A stretch of 16,000 nt of DNA from Deinococcus sp. LM3 (GCF_002017875.1 NZ_MUFV01000006.1:1-16000); one strand, 5' to 3'; numbered from the stretch's first letter, positions 8,143-14,991 are shown. Notes: generated by a model not told the origin, from the letters alone. A program made the numbers and translations.

Positions 8143-10077
8143 CTAAGGGATCCCTATAGGGACGTCGGGCAACTCGTCGTCGGTTGGCCAAGATGACCGT
8201 TCAGCATGTCCCAGAACGGTTAGGGCCAGCGCATGAACACGGCGTAGACCGACAGTGTCTTCCTGCGCCAGTCGCAACTGAATCAGTTCCTCGGCGGTCG
8301 GAACCTCAACTTTGAGATCACGGTTGAGTGCCCAAAGCCATGGGGCCGCTTCCGTCGGATCTTCACTGATCAATGTCTGGGCCAGCGTGGCCGCTTCAGT
8401 CTGCCGGGCAGGATCGTCGGCAAGACAGGCCAACAGCCACGTCGCCCATACTTGGCCTTGTCCGCCAGCAAGGCGCCGCGCTTCGACTGCTGCTTGAAAT
8501 GTTGCGGCCGCGTCGCGTCGCTTAGTCTGGCTTTGAGTGTCCTGGCGAACGAACACCTGCATATTGGGCTGGGGCTGGGGCAACATCGAGTGCCAGACCA
8601 CAGGCGAGAGGGTTTCCTGAACCGCAATGACGGCACTGGTCAGCCGTGTCATCTCGTCGGCTTCGGAGCACGCCAGAGCCAAGCTGATCTGCTGCCGCGC
8701 TGTCGGTACGTCGCCGCGTTGAAGGGCTCCGCAAGCCAGCAGACGGTGAGTTTCGGCGGTAGCCAGACCTTGATCTACGAGTTCGCGCAACCCCCGCTCG
8801 TTGATGGCATTTTGCTGCAATTGAAGGGTGGCAGCCGCGTGAATGGCTGCCAGGTCAGGCCGATTCTTGAATTCTTCCAGGAAAGCGATACTGGTTGTGA
8901 AGTCATGAGGCGTCGCTGCCTGTAGCGCCAGGGATTCACCACCAAGGGCGTCGATCTCCTTTTGGAGACCCTGCAAATCTTCTACCCCCCGCTGCAGAAC
9001 CAACTCAAGACGCCAGGAAAGCTTCAGGATCCTTATCTGATGACCCGGACCCAACCACGCCCATCTGGTAGGCTCCCTCAGACGTTGAACCTCCCGAACC
9101 ACCTCTGCATACCGGGCAGTGCGCCAAAGTTCGTTTAAATCGTCGAGGCGGTTACTGGCGTCTTCATCCAGATACGCCGTAAAAGCGTTCACAAAAGCCT
9201 GATCGGCTTCCCCCGTTGCTTGAATGGCCTCCTGAAGATCACCTGTGGTAAGGCGTTTCGGCCCTGACTGAGAAAGCAACTGGAAGACCCGCGCGAAGAG
9301 ATGCTCGTAAACGCGCGTCGCACGAGACCCATCTGCATAGTTGTGGTCAACCAGCACGCACTCGATCTCCTGACGCAGTGGAAGGCCACCGGGCTGACCT
9401 ACATTGAATTCCAGATCCTGAATGAGGGTGAGGAAGTCAGTGTGTGACGCTGGCGTTAGAAGCGCCTTATACCGATTCCATTGAGCCTCAGTGACATGCT
9501 CAGGCCGACTTGTGGATTCAATGTCCTGGGCGAGGCATCGTTGCAAGGCCTGTACGAGAATGACTTGGATCTCAGGCGGCAGGTGGCCTCGTCGCACCGC
9601 ACCCCAAAGCTCAATGCCAGGTGTTTCTCGGTCTAAGCCTACGGTGGCCAATCGCTGCAGCTCAGCCTCAGAACACGAGCTCAAAACAGAAGTTCGTTCG
9701 CGGACCACGCTCGCAGTGGTGGTGAACAGGTAGTGCAACTGACCCGAGTTACCCCACCTGTGCACGGCGAAATCAATAACGGCCCGCTGGACCGCTGATG
9801 TTCGCAGAGTAATAGGCCGTTCTAGGCTTTTGACCTGCTCTAACAACCGGTCTCGAAGAGGTCCAGTTCCCGATAAAGCAGCCTGCAATTCCTGTTGAGA
9901 GAAGGCCGTCAACCGGTCAATGTCTTCGCCATGCTCCAGTTCAAGGATGTCCGGTGCTGTAAGGGTCAGCCACCTGATGATGGTGACATCTACTTGATGA
10001 ACGAACCCGCGGATGGTGGCGAACGCATCCTGATTGGGACGTCCAGGATGAAAAATGAGGGGGGGAGTAGAGGTCAC
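8143..10077 (-). CDS. DUF4297/Cap4-like nuclease domain with long helical region; putative defence protein
   Basis: This 644-residue frame starts at GTG 10077, with GGAG about seven bases upstream. Its first ~130 residues follow the plan of DUF4297-type DNA nucleases: IRGFVHQVDVTIIRWLTL (about 22-39), ILELEHGEDIDRL with E46, E48, E51 and D52, then LLEQVKSLERPITLRT with E80-Q-V-K83, and YLFTTTASVVRERT. The E/ED...E-x-x-K arrangement is the PD-(D/E)xK active site, also seen in the neighbouring Cap4. Residues ~130-640 are largely alpha-helical and TPR-like (AETHRLLACGALQRGDVPTA, AAATFQAAVEARRLAGGQG), with no recognisable NTPase motif, so it is not an Avs-type STAND protein. It stops at TAG 8143, where the downstream frame continues the same kind of helical sequence. 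The gene may therefore have originally run on into the PIN-containing part. DNA-degrading antiphage activity is inferred. Confidence 0.65.
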   Translation of the reverse strand: MTSTPPLIFHPGRPNQDAFATIRGFVHQVDVTIIRWLTLTAPDILELEHGEDIDRLTAFSQQELQAALSGTGPLRDRLLEQVKSLERPITLRTSAVQRAVIDFAVHRWGNSGQLHYLFTTTASVVRERTSVLSSCSEAELQRLATVGLDRETPGIELWGAVRRGHLPPEIQVILVQALQRCLAQDIESTSRPEHVTEAQWNRYKALLTPASHTDFLTLIQDLEFNVGQPGGLPLRQEIECVLVDHNYADGSRATRVYEHLFARVFQLLSQSGPKRLTTGDLQEAIQATGEADQAFVNAFTAYLDEDASNRLDDLNELWRTARYAEVVREVQRLREPTRWAWLGPGHQIRILKLSWRLELVLQRGVEDLQGLQKEIDALGGESLALQAATPHDFTTSIAFLEEFKNRPDLAAIHAAATLQLQQNAINERGLRELVDQGLATAETHRLLACGALQRGDVPTARQQISLALACSEADEMTRLTSAVIAVQETLSPVVWHSMLPQPQPNMQVFVRQDTQSQTKRRDAAATFQAAVEARRLAGGQGQVWATWLLACLADDPARQTEAATLAQTLISEDPTEAAPWLWALNRDLKVEVPTAEELIQLRLAQEDTVGLRRVHALALTVLGHAERSSWPTDDELPDVPIGIP

Positions 10078-10259
10078 GAATCTCCAATGGATGAACGGGT
10101 TTGGGACGAAACATGTCGCTACAGCGGCATTCTCTCATAAGACAGTTGCGCTCGATTATTGCGTTAGACTCAGATTTTGCACCTGGATAGATGGACTGCA
10201 TAGCCGTTCTGGCGCAGGAATTCCTCGTGTCGATGCACCTCGAGATAGGACCATAGGAC

Positions 10260-10356
10260 AGCGTGGAGCTGAATCATGCGGCTTGAAAAACGGTTCGATC
10301 CGATAGCGGAGCAGTTCCGCGACCGTCCAGGCGTGATCCGTCACACCTGCGGCCAT
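10260..10356 (-). pseudogene. Possible transposase C-terminal fragment
   Basis: Minus-strand codons from 10356 read MAAGVTDHAWTVAELLRYRI, followed by EPFFKPHDS. This resembles the tail of several transposases that end with a TPAMAAGLTDH-x-W-x-x-x-ELL-type motif, which I recall from IS1-like proteins. Only about 30 residues are recognisable; no start, catalytic residues or terminal repeat remain. It lies directly beyond the IS3 fragment, suggesting nested or sequential insertions. The identification rests on memory of the motif. Confidence 0.4.
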
Positions 10357-10390
10357 CCCCGGAGTGATCTTTCAAGAGTTTGGTGGAGAC

Positions 10391-10465
10391 TCAGTTCGGG
10401 ATGTAAGTCTGCTGCTCGAAGGCCGTCGGTGACTGATACCCCAACGACGAGTGGCGTCCGCGCTG
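10391..10465 (-). pseudogene. IS3-family transposase C-terminal remnant
   Basis: Minus-strand codons 10465 to 10391 read QRGRHSSLGYQSPTAFEQQ then TYIPN and stop. R-x-HSSLGYQSPxxFE is the diagnostic tail of IS3/IS150-family OrfB integrases, just after the DDE core. Everything upstream is missing: the preceding bases are the 3' end of the tyrosine recombinase, whose stop (10484-10486) lies 18 bases away. The TCTCCACCAAACT just beyond the stop may be part of the right terminal repeat. This marks an old insertion or recombination breakpoint. Confidence 0.7.
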
Positions 10466-10483
10466 CAGTGACGATGCAACTGT

Positions 10484-11428
10484 CTACCAGTGATTAACAC
10501 GACGGCGCAGGCTGTCGTCACTCCACTTGGCGTAGATCCGGGCGGTTTCCAGCACGGCGTGCCCGAGGTGCCGGGCGACATCGTCAAGTGACGCCCCTTC
10601 TTTCGTCAGGCGGGTGCCGGCGTAATGCCTGAGTGCGTGATAGCCGCGGTAGGCCACCTCTGCTCGGAGGCAGAGGCGATGCAGACGCTCAACGGCGGCG
10701 GGGTAACTGCCGCCGATCAGCGAGCCCGGCTGTTCGGGGAGACGGTTCAGCGCCCGAATCAGGGTGTCGCCGATGACGACCCGTCGCTGCTTGCCGCCTT
10801 TACCGTGTCGCACTGTAAGTTCCCGCCCGTCCAGGTTGATGTCCGCGCGTCTGACGGCGAGCGCTTCACTGATGCGGAGGCCGCCGTGGGCGCACAGCAG
10901 AATCAGGGCCTGCATCCGCTCGTCGGCGTGCTCCAGGAGGGCCTGCACCTCATCGTGGGTGTAGGGGCTGCGCTTGTCCCACGCGGCCGTTTTCTCCCGC
11001 ACAGGTTTGACGTCATTGAACGGGGCGGCCTGGGTGGCGTCGGCCCACCGCAGCGCCGCGTAGAAGAGGCGGACGCCGGCGAGTTGCACACGGGTGCTCG
11101 ACGCGCTGAGTCCTTCTGCCTCGACGGTGCGCACGAAGCGGACGCCGTCACTGGAACTGGCGCGCAGGAGGTTGACGGCCTGCGCACCGGCATAGGTCAG
11201 GTAGCGGTTGACCGCCCAGCGGTAGGCCTTGAGGGTCCGGGGGCTGATCGCGGTGCCGCTGGATCCGTGCAGGGTGAGGTAGGCCTCGGTCAGAGACCAG
11301 AGGGTGTCTGCTTCCTGATCCCGGACGGCGAGGACGGCCCGTCTCTTCCTCTCTTCCGGACTGAGGTCACTCCACGTTTTGGCCCGGTCGAAGGTGGTGG
11401 TTCGAAGGACATCGAGGGCGAGTGTCAC
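10484..11428 (-). CDS. Tyrosine recombinase / integrase
   Basis: This 314-residue protein has the full tyrosine-recombinase catalytic set: Arg185 (GGLRISEAL), Lys210 (RHGKGGKQRRV), His264 and Arg267 (YHALRHYAGT), His290 (RHLGHA) and nucleophile Tyr299 (ARIYAKW). The N-terminal ~140 residues (LTEAYLTLHGSSGTAISPRT) form the SAM-like core-binding domain. It cuts and rejoins DNA through a 3'-phosphotyrosine link. The length suits a XerC/D-like or small-element integrase; without att sites I cannot tell which. The start is GTG 11428. The preceding bases TATCTATAGGGT offer a -10-like TATCTA 7-12 bases upstream and no Shine-Dalgarno, compatible with a leaderless transcript, which is common in Deinococcus. 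It faces away from the toxin-antitoxin pair and lies beside IS remnants, so it may mark the edge of the defence island. Confidence 0.92.
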   Translation of the reverse strand: MTLALDVLRTTTFDRAKTWSDLSPEERKRRAVLAVRDQEADTLWSLTEAYLTLHGSSGTAISPRTLKAYRWAVNRYLTYAGAQAVNLLRASSSDGVRFVRTVEAEGLSASSTRVQLAGVRLFYAALRWADATQAAPFNDVKPVREKTAAWDKRSPYTHDEVQALLEHADERMQALILLCAHGGLRISEALAVRRADINLDGRELTVRHGKGGKQRRVVIGDTLIRALNRLPEQPGSLIGGSYPAAVERLHRLCLRAEVAYRGYHALRHYAGTRLTKEGASLDDVARHLGHAVLETARIYAKWSDDSLRRRVNHW

Positions 11429-11542
11429 ACCCTATAGATAACATAGATTAACTCTTGGTTTCGCCAAAAATTGCCTCTGAATTTCTCCCGCTTCGTTCGA
11501 TTCATTCCTTTTGCCTGTTTCGTTTATTTCGTATGATGAGGC

Positions 11543-11548
11543 AGGAGG
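11543..11548 (+). promoter_or_regulatory. Ribosome-binding site setting the antitoxin start
   Basis: AGGAGG five bases before ATG 11554 makes that ATG the likely start, over the in-frame ATGs at 11533/11536 and a GTG at 11455. TTGCCT (11511-11516) and TATGAT (11532-11537) could be a promoter pair, but the 15-base spacing is short. Confidence 0.6.
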
Positions 11549-11553
11549 TTCCC

Positions 11554-11934
11554 ATGTCTGTTCCCTTCATCCCCACCCCCGCCGACACCCAGGCCGCCCA
11601 GCTCCAGCTCCAGCAACTCCAGCGCACCCCTGCCACCGGCCGCCTCGCGGGTCTCCTCGAAGATCTCCTTCAGCAACTCGCCGCCGGTAAGGCCGTTCAA
11701 GTGCTGACCCTCGACCGGGAGATCAGCACCCAGCAGGCCGCCGAACTCCTGAACGTCAGCCGCCCCTACCTCGTCAAGCTCATCGAGGAAGGCCAGTTCC
11801 CCCACCGCAAAGTCGGCCCCCGCCGCCGGCTGTACCTCGAAGACGTCCTCGCCTACAAAGCTGGCCTCGACGCCCAGCGCCAGGCCGCCCTTCAGGCCCT
11901 GGCCGACGACCTGCAGGACCTGGAGTCGGATTGA
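11554..11934 (+). CDS. HTH (excisionase/MerR-type) antitoxin
   Basis: A 126-residue protein. Residues ~57-102 form an excisionase-type winged helix-turn-helix: ISTQQAAELLNVSRPYLVKL, then EEGQFPHRKVGPRRRLYLED, where the tail contacts the minor groove. The N-terminal ~45 residues are rich in Gln and Leu (AAQLQLQQLQRTP) and probably form a helix; the acidic C-terminal helix (ADDLQDLESD) may bind the toxin. Such HTH proteins are the cognate antitoxins and autorepressors of the PIN toxin that follows. The toxin TTG start overlaps this gene's stop (TTGA at 11931-11934), indicating translational coupling. Operator sites would be expected in the 125-base gap to the divergent recombinase, but I could not identify them. 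Confidence 0.85.
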   Translation: MSVPFIPTPADTQAAQLQLQQLQRTPATGRLAGLLEDLLQQLAAGKAVQVLTLDREISTQQAAELLNVSRPYLVKLIEEGQFPHRKVGPRRRLYLEDVLAYKAGLDAQRQAALQALADDLQDLESD

Positions 11935-12491
11935 CCCCAAGGCACACGGCGCTGTACGACGCGAATGTCCTGTACCCCTCCCTGCTGCGCAACCTGCTGA
12001 TGCACCTCGCGGTGTCCGGTCTGGTCGCCGCCCGCTGGACTGACGCCATCCACGACGAGTGGGGCCGGAACCTGCTGCTCAACCGCCCCGACCTCGGAGC
12101 GCCGCGGGTCCAGCGGATCCGGGCCCTGATGGATCAGGCCGTCCCTGACGCGCAGGTCACCGGCTATGAAGCCCTGATCGAGACCCTGTCGCTGCCTGAC
12201 CCGGATGACCGGCATGTCCTCGCGGCGGCCATCCACGCGCAGGCGGATGTGATCGTCACGCTCAACCTCAAGGACTTTCCCCGCGAGCACTTGGAACCCT
12301 ACGGCGTGCAGGTGATGACGCCCGACACGCTCCTGTTGGCGCTCCTGGCAGCGGAGCCCCTGGCCACCCGGGACGCGCTGGAAGGCCTGCAGAATAGTTT
12401 CCGGCGACCACCCGTCACCTGGGAGGAGTTGACCGATCGGCTCACTCAAGCTGGTCTGGTCAGGAGCATGACCGAAATCAGGAATACCTGA
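11931..12491 (+). CDS. PIN-domain toxin (VapC-like ribonuclease) of a type II toxin-antitoxin pair
   Basis: A 186-residue PIN-fold protein. Acidic active-site residues are visible at Asp10 (ALYDANVLYPSLLRN), Glu43 (AIHDEWGRNLL) and Asp92-Asp93 (LPDPDDRHVLAAAIHA), followed by DVIVTLNLKDFP, the conserved penultimate strand with Asp115. PIN toxins are Mg-dependent RNases that cut tRNA, rRNA or mRNA until their antitoxin neutralises them. At 186 residues it is longer than classical VapC (~130); the extra C-terminal helices (WEELTDRLTQAGLV) are typical of the PIN family paired with excisionase-like antitoxins. The TTG start at 11931 is translationally coupled to the antitoxin. The target RNA cannot be predicted. 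Confidence 0.87.
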   Translation: MTPRHTALYDANVLYPSLLRNLLMHLAVSGLVAARWTDAIHDEWGRNLLLNRPDLGAPRVQRIRALMDQAVPDAQVTGYEALIETLSLPDPDDRHVLAAAIHAQADVIVTLNLKDFPREHLEPYGVQVMTPDTLLLALLAAEPLATRDALEGLQNSFRRPPVTWEELTDRLTQAGLVRSMTEIRNT

Positions 12492-12518
12492 AATCAGTTT
12501 TTCAGGTATTCCTGATTT
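12475..12518. terminator. 19-bp perfect stem-loop at the end of the toxin gene
   Basis: Bases 12475-12493 (AAATCAGGAATACCTGAAA) pair perfectly with 12500-12518 around a six-base loop. The toxin stop codon (12489-12491) lies inside the left arm. No long T-run follows, so it may be a bidirectional terminator, an mRNA-stabilising hairpin or a protein-binding palindrome. Confidence 0.65.
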
Positions 12519-12845
12519 CAGGCAAGGCGCATCGCAACGGTGTGGGACGTGGTTCCAGGTGTCATTGAAGCGTGGAATGCAGCCTGGCGCAGAAATCGGT
12601 CACGGGGCCGGATGTCCAAGACAATGGTTGTGGCAGACATTGGCCTGATCCCAAATTTTGGACGGGATGAAGGAGAGACTCGGCTCAGGCGAGTGCAAGT
12701 TTGTCTTTCAATCCATCCAGCTTTCGGGGAGCAGCCCACCATACTAGGTTCGGGTACTGAGCTCCAGACGTTTCCACTGCTCATCACTGATTGCTTGGCT
12801 CCACAGCGGAAGAAGATAAGTCCCTGCACCCTTGGCCCACAGACC
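12519..12845. other. Gene-free gap between toxin and DUF326 gene, with a possible transposase relic
   Basis: No intact gene in 327 bases. On the minus strand, codons ending at a TAG (12744-12746) read WSQAISDEQWKRLELSTRT; ISDEQW-x-x-LE resembles the first residues of IS5-family transposases. It has no continuation, so if real it is only a relic. The longer ORFs across this gap lack any family signature. Confidence 0.35.
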
Positions 12846-13262
12846 CTAGGCGCTGAGGCTGCCCAGCAACGCCTGACAAGCCTGCTCACAACGGCGGCAG
12901 CTTTCTGCGCACACACCGCAGTGGGCCATCCCCATGTCCCGGGCGTGCGCTTCACATTCTTCTGCACAGGCGCGGCAGGCACTCAGGCATGCCTGGAGCT
13001 GCGCCCGCATGAGCTGATGGTCTCCCTGACCAGGTGTCGAGAGCACACTGGCTGCGGCGTGGCAGACCGCCGCACACTGCGTGTTCAGGCTGATACAGCG
13101 TGTGAGGTGATGCAGATGCTCATCCTCACTGAGACAAGCGTCGGCACATAGAGCGCAGATGGCCTCACATTCCAGGCAGGCCTGTAGGCAGGCAGCCAAC
13201 AGGTCAGCATTCAAAGCGCCGACTTTCGGGTGGGTGCTGAGCATGCGGGTCAGGGTATCCAT
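12846..13262 (-). CDS. Four-helix-bundle copper-binding protein (DUF326)
   Basis: A 138-residue protein with 18 cysteines, many spaced C-x3-C, C-x2-C or C-x6-C along amphipathic helices: C25, C29, C32, C36, C39, C43, C56, C63, C67, C92, C96, C99, C103, C115, C118, C122, C125 and C129. This is the hallmark of DUF326 (Csp-like) proteins, which store Cu(I) inside a four-helix bundle through thiolates. No signal peptide is visible, so it is probably cytosolic, buffering copper. ATG 13262 is preceded by GGAGGG four bases upstream, which favours it over the GTG at 13307. It follows a small ORF and a secreted peptidase on the same strand, with a copper ATPase gene further upstream. Confidence 0.9.
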   Translation of the reverse strand: MDTLTRMLSTHPKVGALNADLLAACLQACLECEAICALCADACLSEDEHLHHLTRCISLNTQCAAVCHAAASVLSTPGQGDHQLMRAQLQACLSACRACAEECEAHARDMGMAHCGVCAESCRRCEQACQALLGSLSA

Positions 13263-13282
13263 ATATCCCTCCAGGGCGAGAG

Positions 13283-13420
13283 TCAAGCGTGCCCTTGAGG
13301 GGCACACGCTCCCAGGTCTTGGTGCACTCCTACTTTTCCCGGCGTGTGTTCAGCTTCTGTAAAGTCGGCAGCCAGCCTCAAGAAAGCCTGAAGGGCTCGG
13401 ACCTCTCGGTCATCCGTCAT
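13283..13420 (-). CDS. Small 45-residue ORF, unknown function
   Basis: Forty-five codons from ATG 13420 to TGA 13283, preceded by a strong AAGGAGG two bases from the ATG (AAGG five bases away). The protein begins MTDDREVRALQAFLRLAADF and continues TEAEHTPGKVGVHQ; the N-terminal half is a likely amphipathic helix. There are no Cys-x-x-Cys or transmembrane motifs. It lies 23 bases after the M23 peptidase stop and 20 bases before the DUF326 start, which fits a small gene or leader peptide in the same transcript. A GTGCCC/GGGCAC hairpin near its 3' end might influence DUF326 translation. I do not recognise a family. Confidence 0.5.
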   Translation of the reverse strand: MTDDREVRALQAFLRLAADFTEAEHTPGKVGVHQDLGACAPQGHA

Positions 13421-13443
13421 GGCCTCCTTCCGGGCGTATCTCC

Positions 13444-14070
13444 TCAGTACAACGACATGGGATTGATGACCCGGCCGCCCACCATCACCCGGAAGTCAAG
13501 GTGTGGTCCCGTGCTGTTCCCCGTGCTGCCCACCCGTGCAATGACCTCCCCTGTCTTCACAAATTGACCTGCCCAGACGAGGTTGGCGCTGTTGTGGCTG
13601 TAGCGGCTGGTCATGCCGTCCCCGTGATCAACCACAATCGTCCAGCCCCAGCCCGTGCGCCCGTCAAATCGGGACTCCGTGACGCGGCCGCCCCGAGCTG
13701 CCAGCACGGGGGTCCCTATCGGGGCTGCCAGATCCAGGCCAGGATGCGCCGCTGAGTACGAGCTCGTGAGTCGGCCCTGTACGGGCACCACAGCTGTCAC
13801 GCGAATGCCTGCCGCGCGCACGGTGGCGCCACCAGCTGAGCCGGTGGCCACGGGTCGGGCTGGGGCGCGACTGGGCACCTGCAGGACCTGCCCCACTTTC
13901 AGCGCGAGCTGCGGGTTGAGGCCTCTGTTATTCGCCAGCAGGGTGTTCAACGTGACGCCCTGACGCTTGGCGATGCCGTACAGGGTGTCGCCCGGTTTTA
14001 CGGTCACGGTTGCCGCTGCGCAGAAGCTCAGGCCAGCTAGGCCCAGGGACAGGATCAGGAAACGCCACAT
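13444..14070 (-). CDS. Secreted LysM plus M23 (LytM-type) peptidase
   Basis: A 208-residue cell-wall protein. Residues 1-20 (MWRFLILSLGLAGLSFCAAA) are a signal peptide. Residues ~21-66 are a LysM peptidoglycan-binding domain (VTVKPGDTLYGIAKRQGVTL, with NPQLALKVGQVLQVP). A Pro/Ala linker leads to an M23 domain (~95-208) with His109 and Asp113 (AHPGLDLAAP), His159 (RYSHNS) and His190 (GSTGNSTGPHLDFRV). M23 enzymes cleave peptide cross-links with a zinc held by HxxxD and the second His of HxH. Here that second His is Asp192, so activity may be altered, or Asp may serve as ligand. ATG 14070 gives a proper signal peptide but has no obvious Shine-Dalgarno. It lies upstream of the small ORF and DUF326 gene on the same strand. 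Confidence 0.9.
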   Translation of the reverse strand: MWRFLILSLGLAGLSFCAAATVTVKPGDTLYGIAKRQGVTLNTLLANNRGLNPQLALKVGQVLQVPSRAPARPVATGSAGGATVRAAGIRVTAVVPVQGRLTSSYSAAHPGLDLAAPIGTPVLAARGGRVTESRFDGRTGWGWTIVVDHGDGMTSRYSHNSANLVWAGQFVKTGEVIARVGSTGNSTGPHLDFRVMVGGRVINPMSLY

Positions 14071-14172
14071 CCAGGCGAGCGTAATCAGACATGATTAAGT
14101 TTCTGTAAAGAAATGCTGACCCGCCGAACTATTAAGGCCTCAGGCCAAGTGCCTGTGGGACATCTCCTCTCT

Positions 14173-14991
14173 TCATGACCCAGGTTTCTCCAAGCTCCGG
14201 CTGGCCAGTGTGCGGAAGTGTTGCAGCTCCTTGCTGCGTGGAAATGTCTGTAGGGCGCGCTGCGTGACGCTGAGCGTCCGGCTGTGCTTCCCAGCCTGCG
14301 TCCACGCCTCAAATGCTTCCTGGCGGTAGAGGTAATACATGGTCGGCACGCCCAGATTGATGGCACGCTCGAAATACTCCGACGCGAGGCGTGGATTGCC
14401 CAGGCGCAGGGTAGCTTTGGCCAGACCCCACCAGGCGTAGGGGTCCCCCGGGCGCGCTTTGACGTCCTGTTCGCCGTGCGTCCTCAGGTGTTGCCAGTTG
14501 GCCGCCGCACTGAAATCACGCCCGAGAATCGCCTGCACCTGCGCTTCTTTTGCCGGCGGATAAGCCACCAGATACTCGCCGTTGTAGTACGCCCAGAGCG
14601 ACATCAGTTGTGCAGGCGTCAAGCGTAGGGAGGGCCCCAGCAGTGGATCACTGATCAGAAAATAGCCTGCGCTGTACCCGTACACAGTTCGGAAGTGCGC
14701 CACGTTGCTGCCCTGCTGGAGGCGCTGCTGCAGCACCACTGGAAAGCCGTTCGCCACCAGGGTGCGCAGCAACTCGGCATCCCCCGCGTACCGGATCACA
14801 CTACGCAGGCCGGCACGACCCAGGTAGTTGGCGAGCTCCACGCTCGTGACCTGGGGATCACCGGGGTAGTCCTTCATCACGGCCGCTGCCTGCGCCTGCG
14901 TCACCGAAGCACCGTAGTACCCCAGGAGAGTCATGGCGGTCACTGGCGCGCAGTTGTTCAGCGACTGGGGTTCATGCCGAATGTTCTTCAA
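14173..14991 (-). CDS. C39-like papain-fold protein with TPR repeats, probably secreted
   Basis: A 272-residue frame from TTG 14991. A papain-like triad is visible: Cys14 (SLNNCAPVTAMTLLGYYG), His99 (SNVAHFRTVYGYS) and Asp115 (YFLISDPLLGP), as in peptidase C39-like domains. The C-terminal ~110 residues hold TPR-type helices (GDPYAWWGLAKATLRLGN, LASEYFERAINLG). The true start is probably upstream: the same frame continues as LRWLLALCSIWGVAEALPAS, a good signal peptide, but meets a stop before any ATG. ATG 15067, with GAGG three bases before it, would join that frame if one extra base near 15058 were removed. The protein is therefore probably exported and about 297 residues long. The substrate is unknown; some relatives are non-proteolytic. 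Confidence 0.8.
   Translation of the reverse strand: MKNIRHEPQSLNNCAPVTAMTLLGYYGASVTQAQAAAVMKDYPGDPQVTSVELANYLGRAGLRSVIRYAGDAELLRTLVANGFPVVLQQRLQQGSNVAHFRTVYGYSAGYFLISDPLLGPSLRLTPAQLMSLWAYYNGEYLVAYPPAKEAQVQAILGRDFSAAANWQHLRTHGEQDVKARPGDPYAWWGLAKATLRLGNPRLASEYFERAINLGVPTMYYLYRQEAFEAWTQAGKHSRTLSVTQRALQTFPRSKELQHFRTLASRSLEKPGS

Larger units (their letters stand above)
10078..10483. other. Insertion-sequence debris between nuclease gene and recombinase
   Basis: This 406-base stretch has no intact gene. It holds the end of an IS3-family transposase (10391-10465, minus), a second transposase-like tail (about 10260-10356, minus), and at its left end the ribosome site (GGAG) and presumably the promoter of the nuclease gene. 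I see no tRNA and no clear att repeat in it. Confidence 0.6.

Noticed and set aside
938..8150. Programmed ribosomal frameshifting as explanation of the frame changes
   Set aside because: There are far too many sites, in unrelated genes and sequence contexts, and no recurrent slippery heptamer with a downstream structure.
10078..10483. CRISPR array, tRNA or att site near the recombinase
   Set aside because: I looked for regularly spaced repeats, tRNA-like cloverleaf arms and direct repeats by eye and found none; the stretch is explained by transposase debris.
10625..11437. 270-residue plus-strand ORF across the integrase gene
   Set aside because: It is the antisense shadow of the tyrosine recombinase, which has all catalytic residues; the shadow has no family motif or ribosome site.
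11931..12491. PIN toxin as part of the large nuclease/PIN defence protein
   Set aside because: It has its own antitoxin, translational coupling, opposite strand and a complete small PIN domain, so it is an independent toxin-antitoxin pair.
12540..13151. 203-residue plus-strand ORF (and 154-residue minus ORF 12518-12982)
   Set aside because: They overlap the cysteine-rich DUF326 gene in antisense or another frame, have no recognisable motif and no good start signal.
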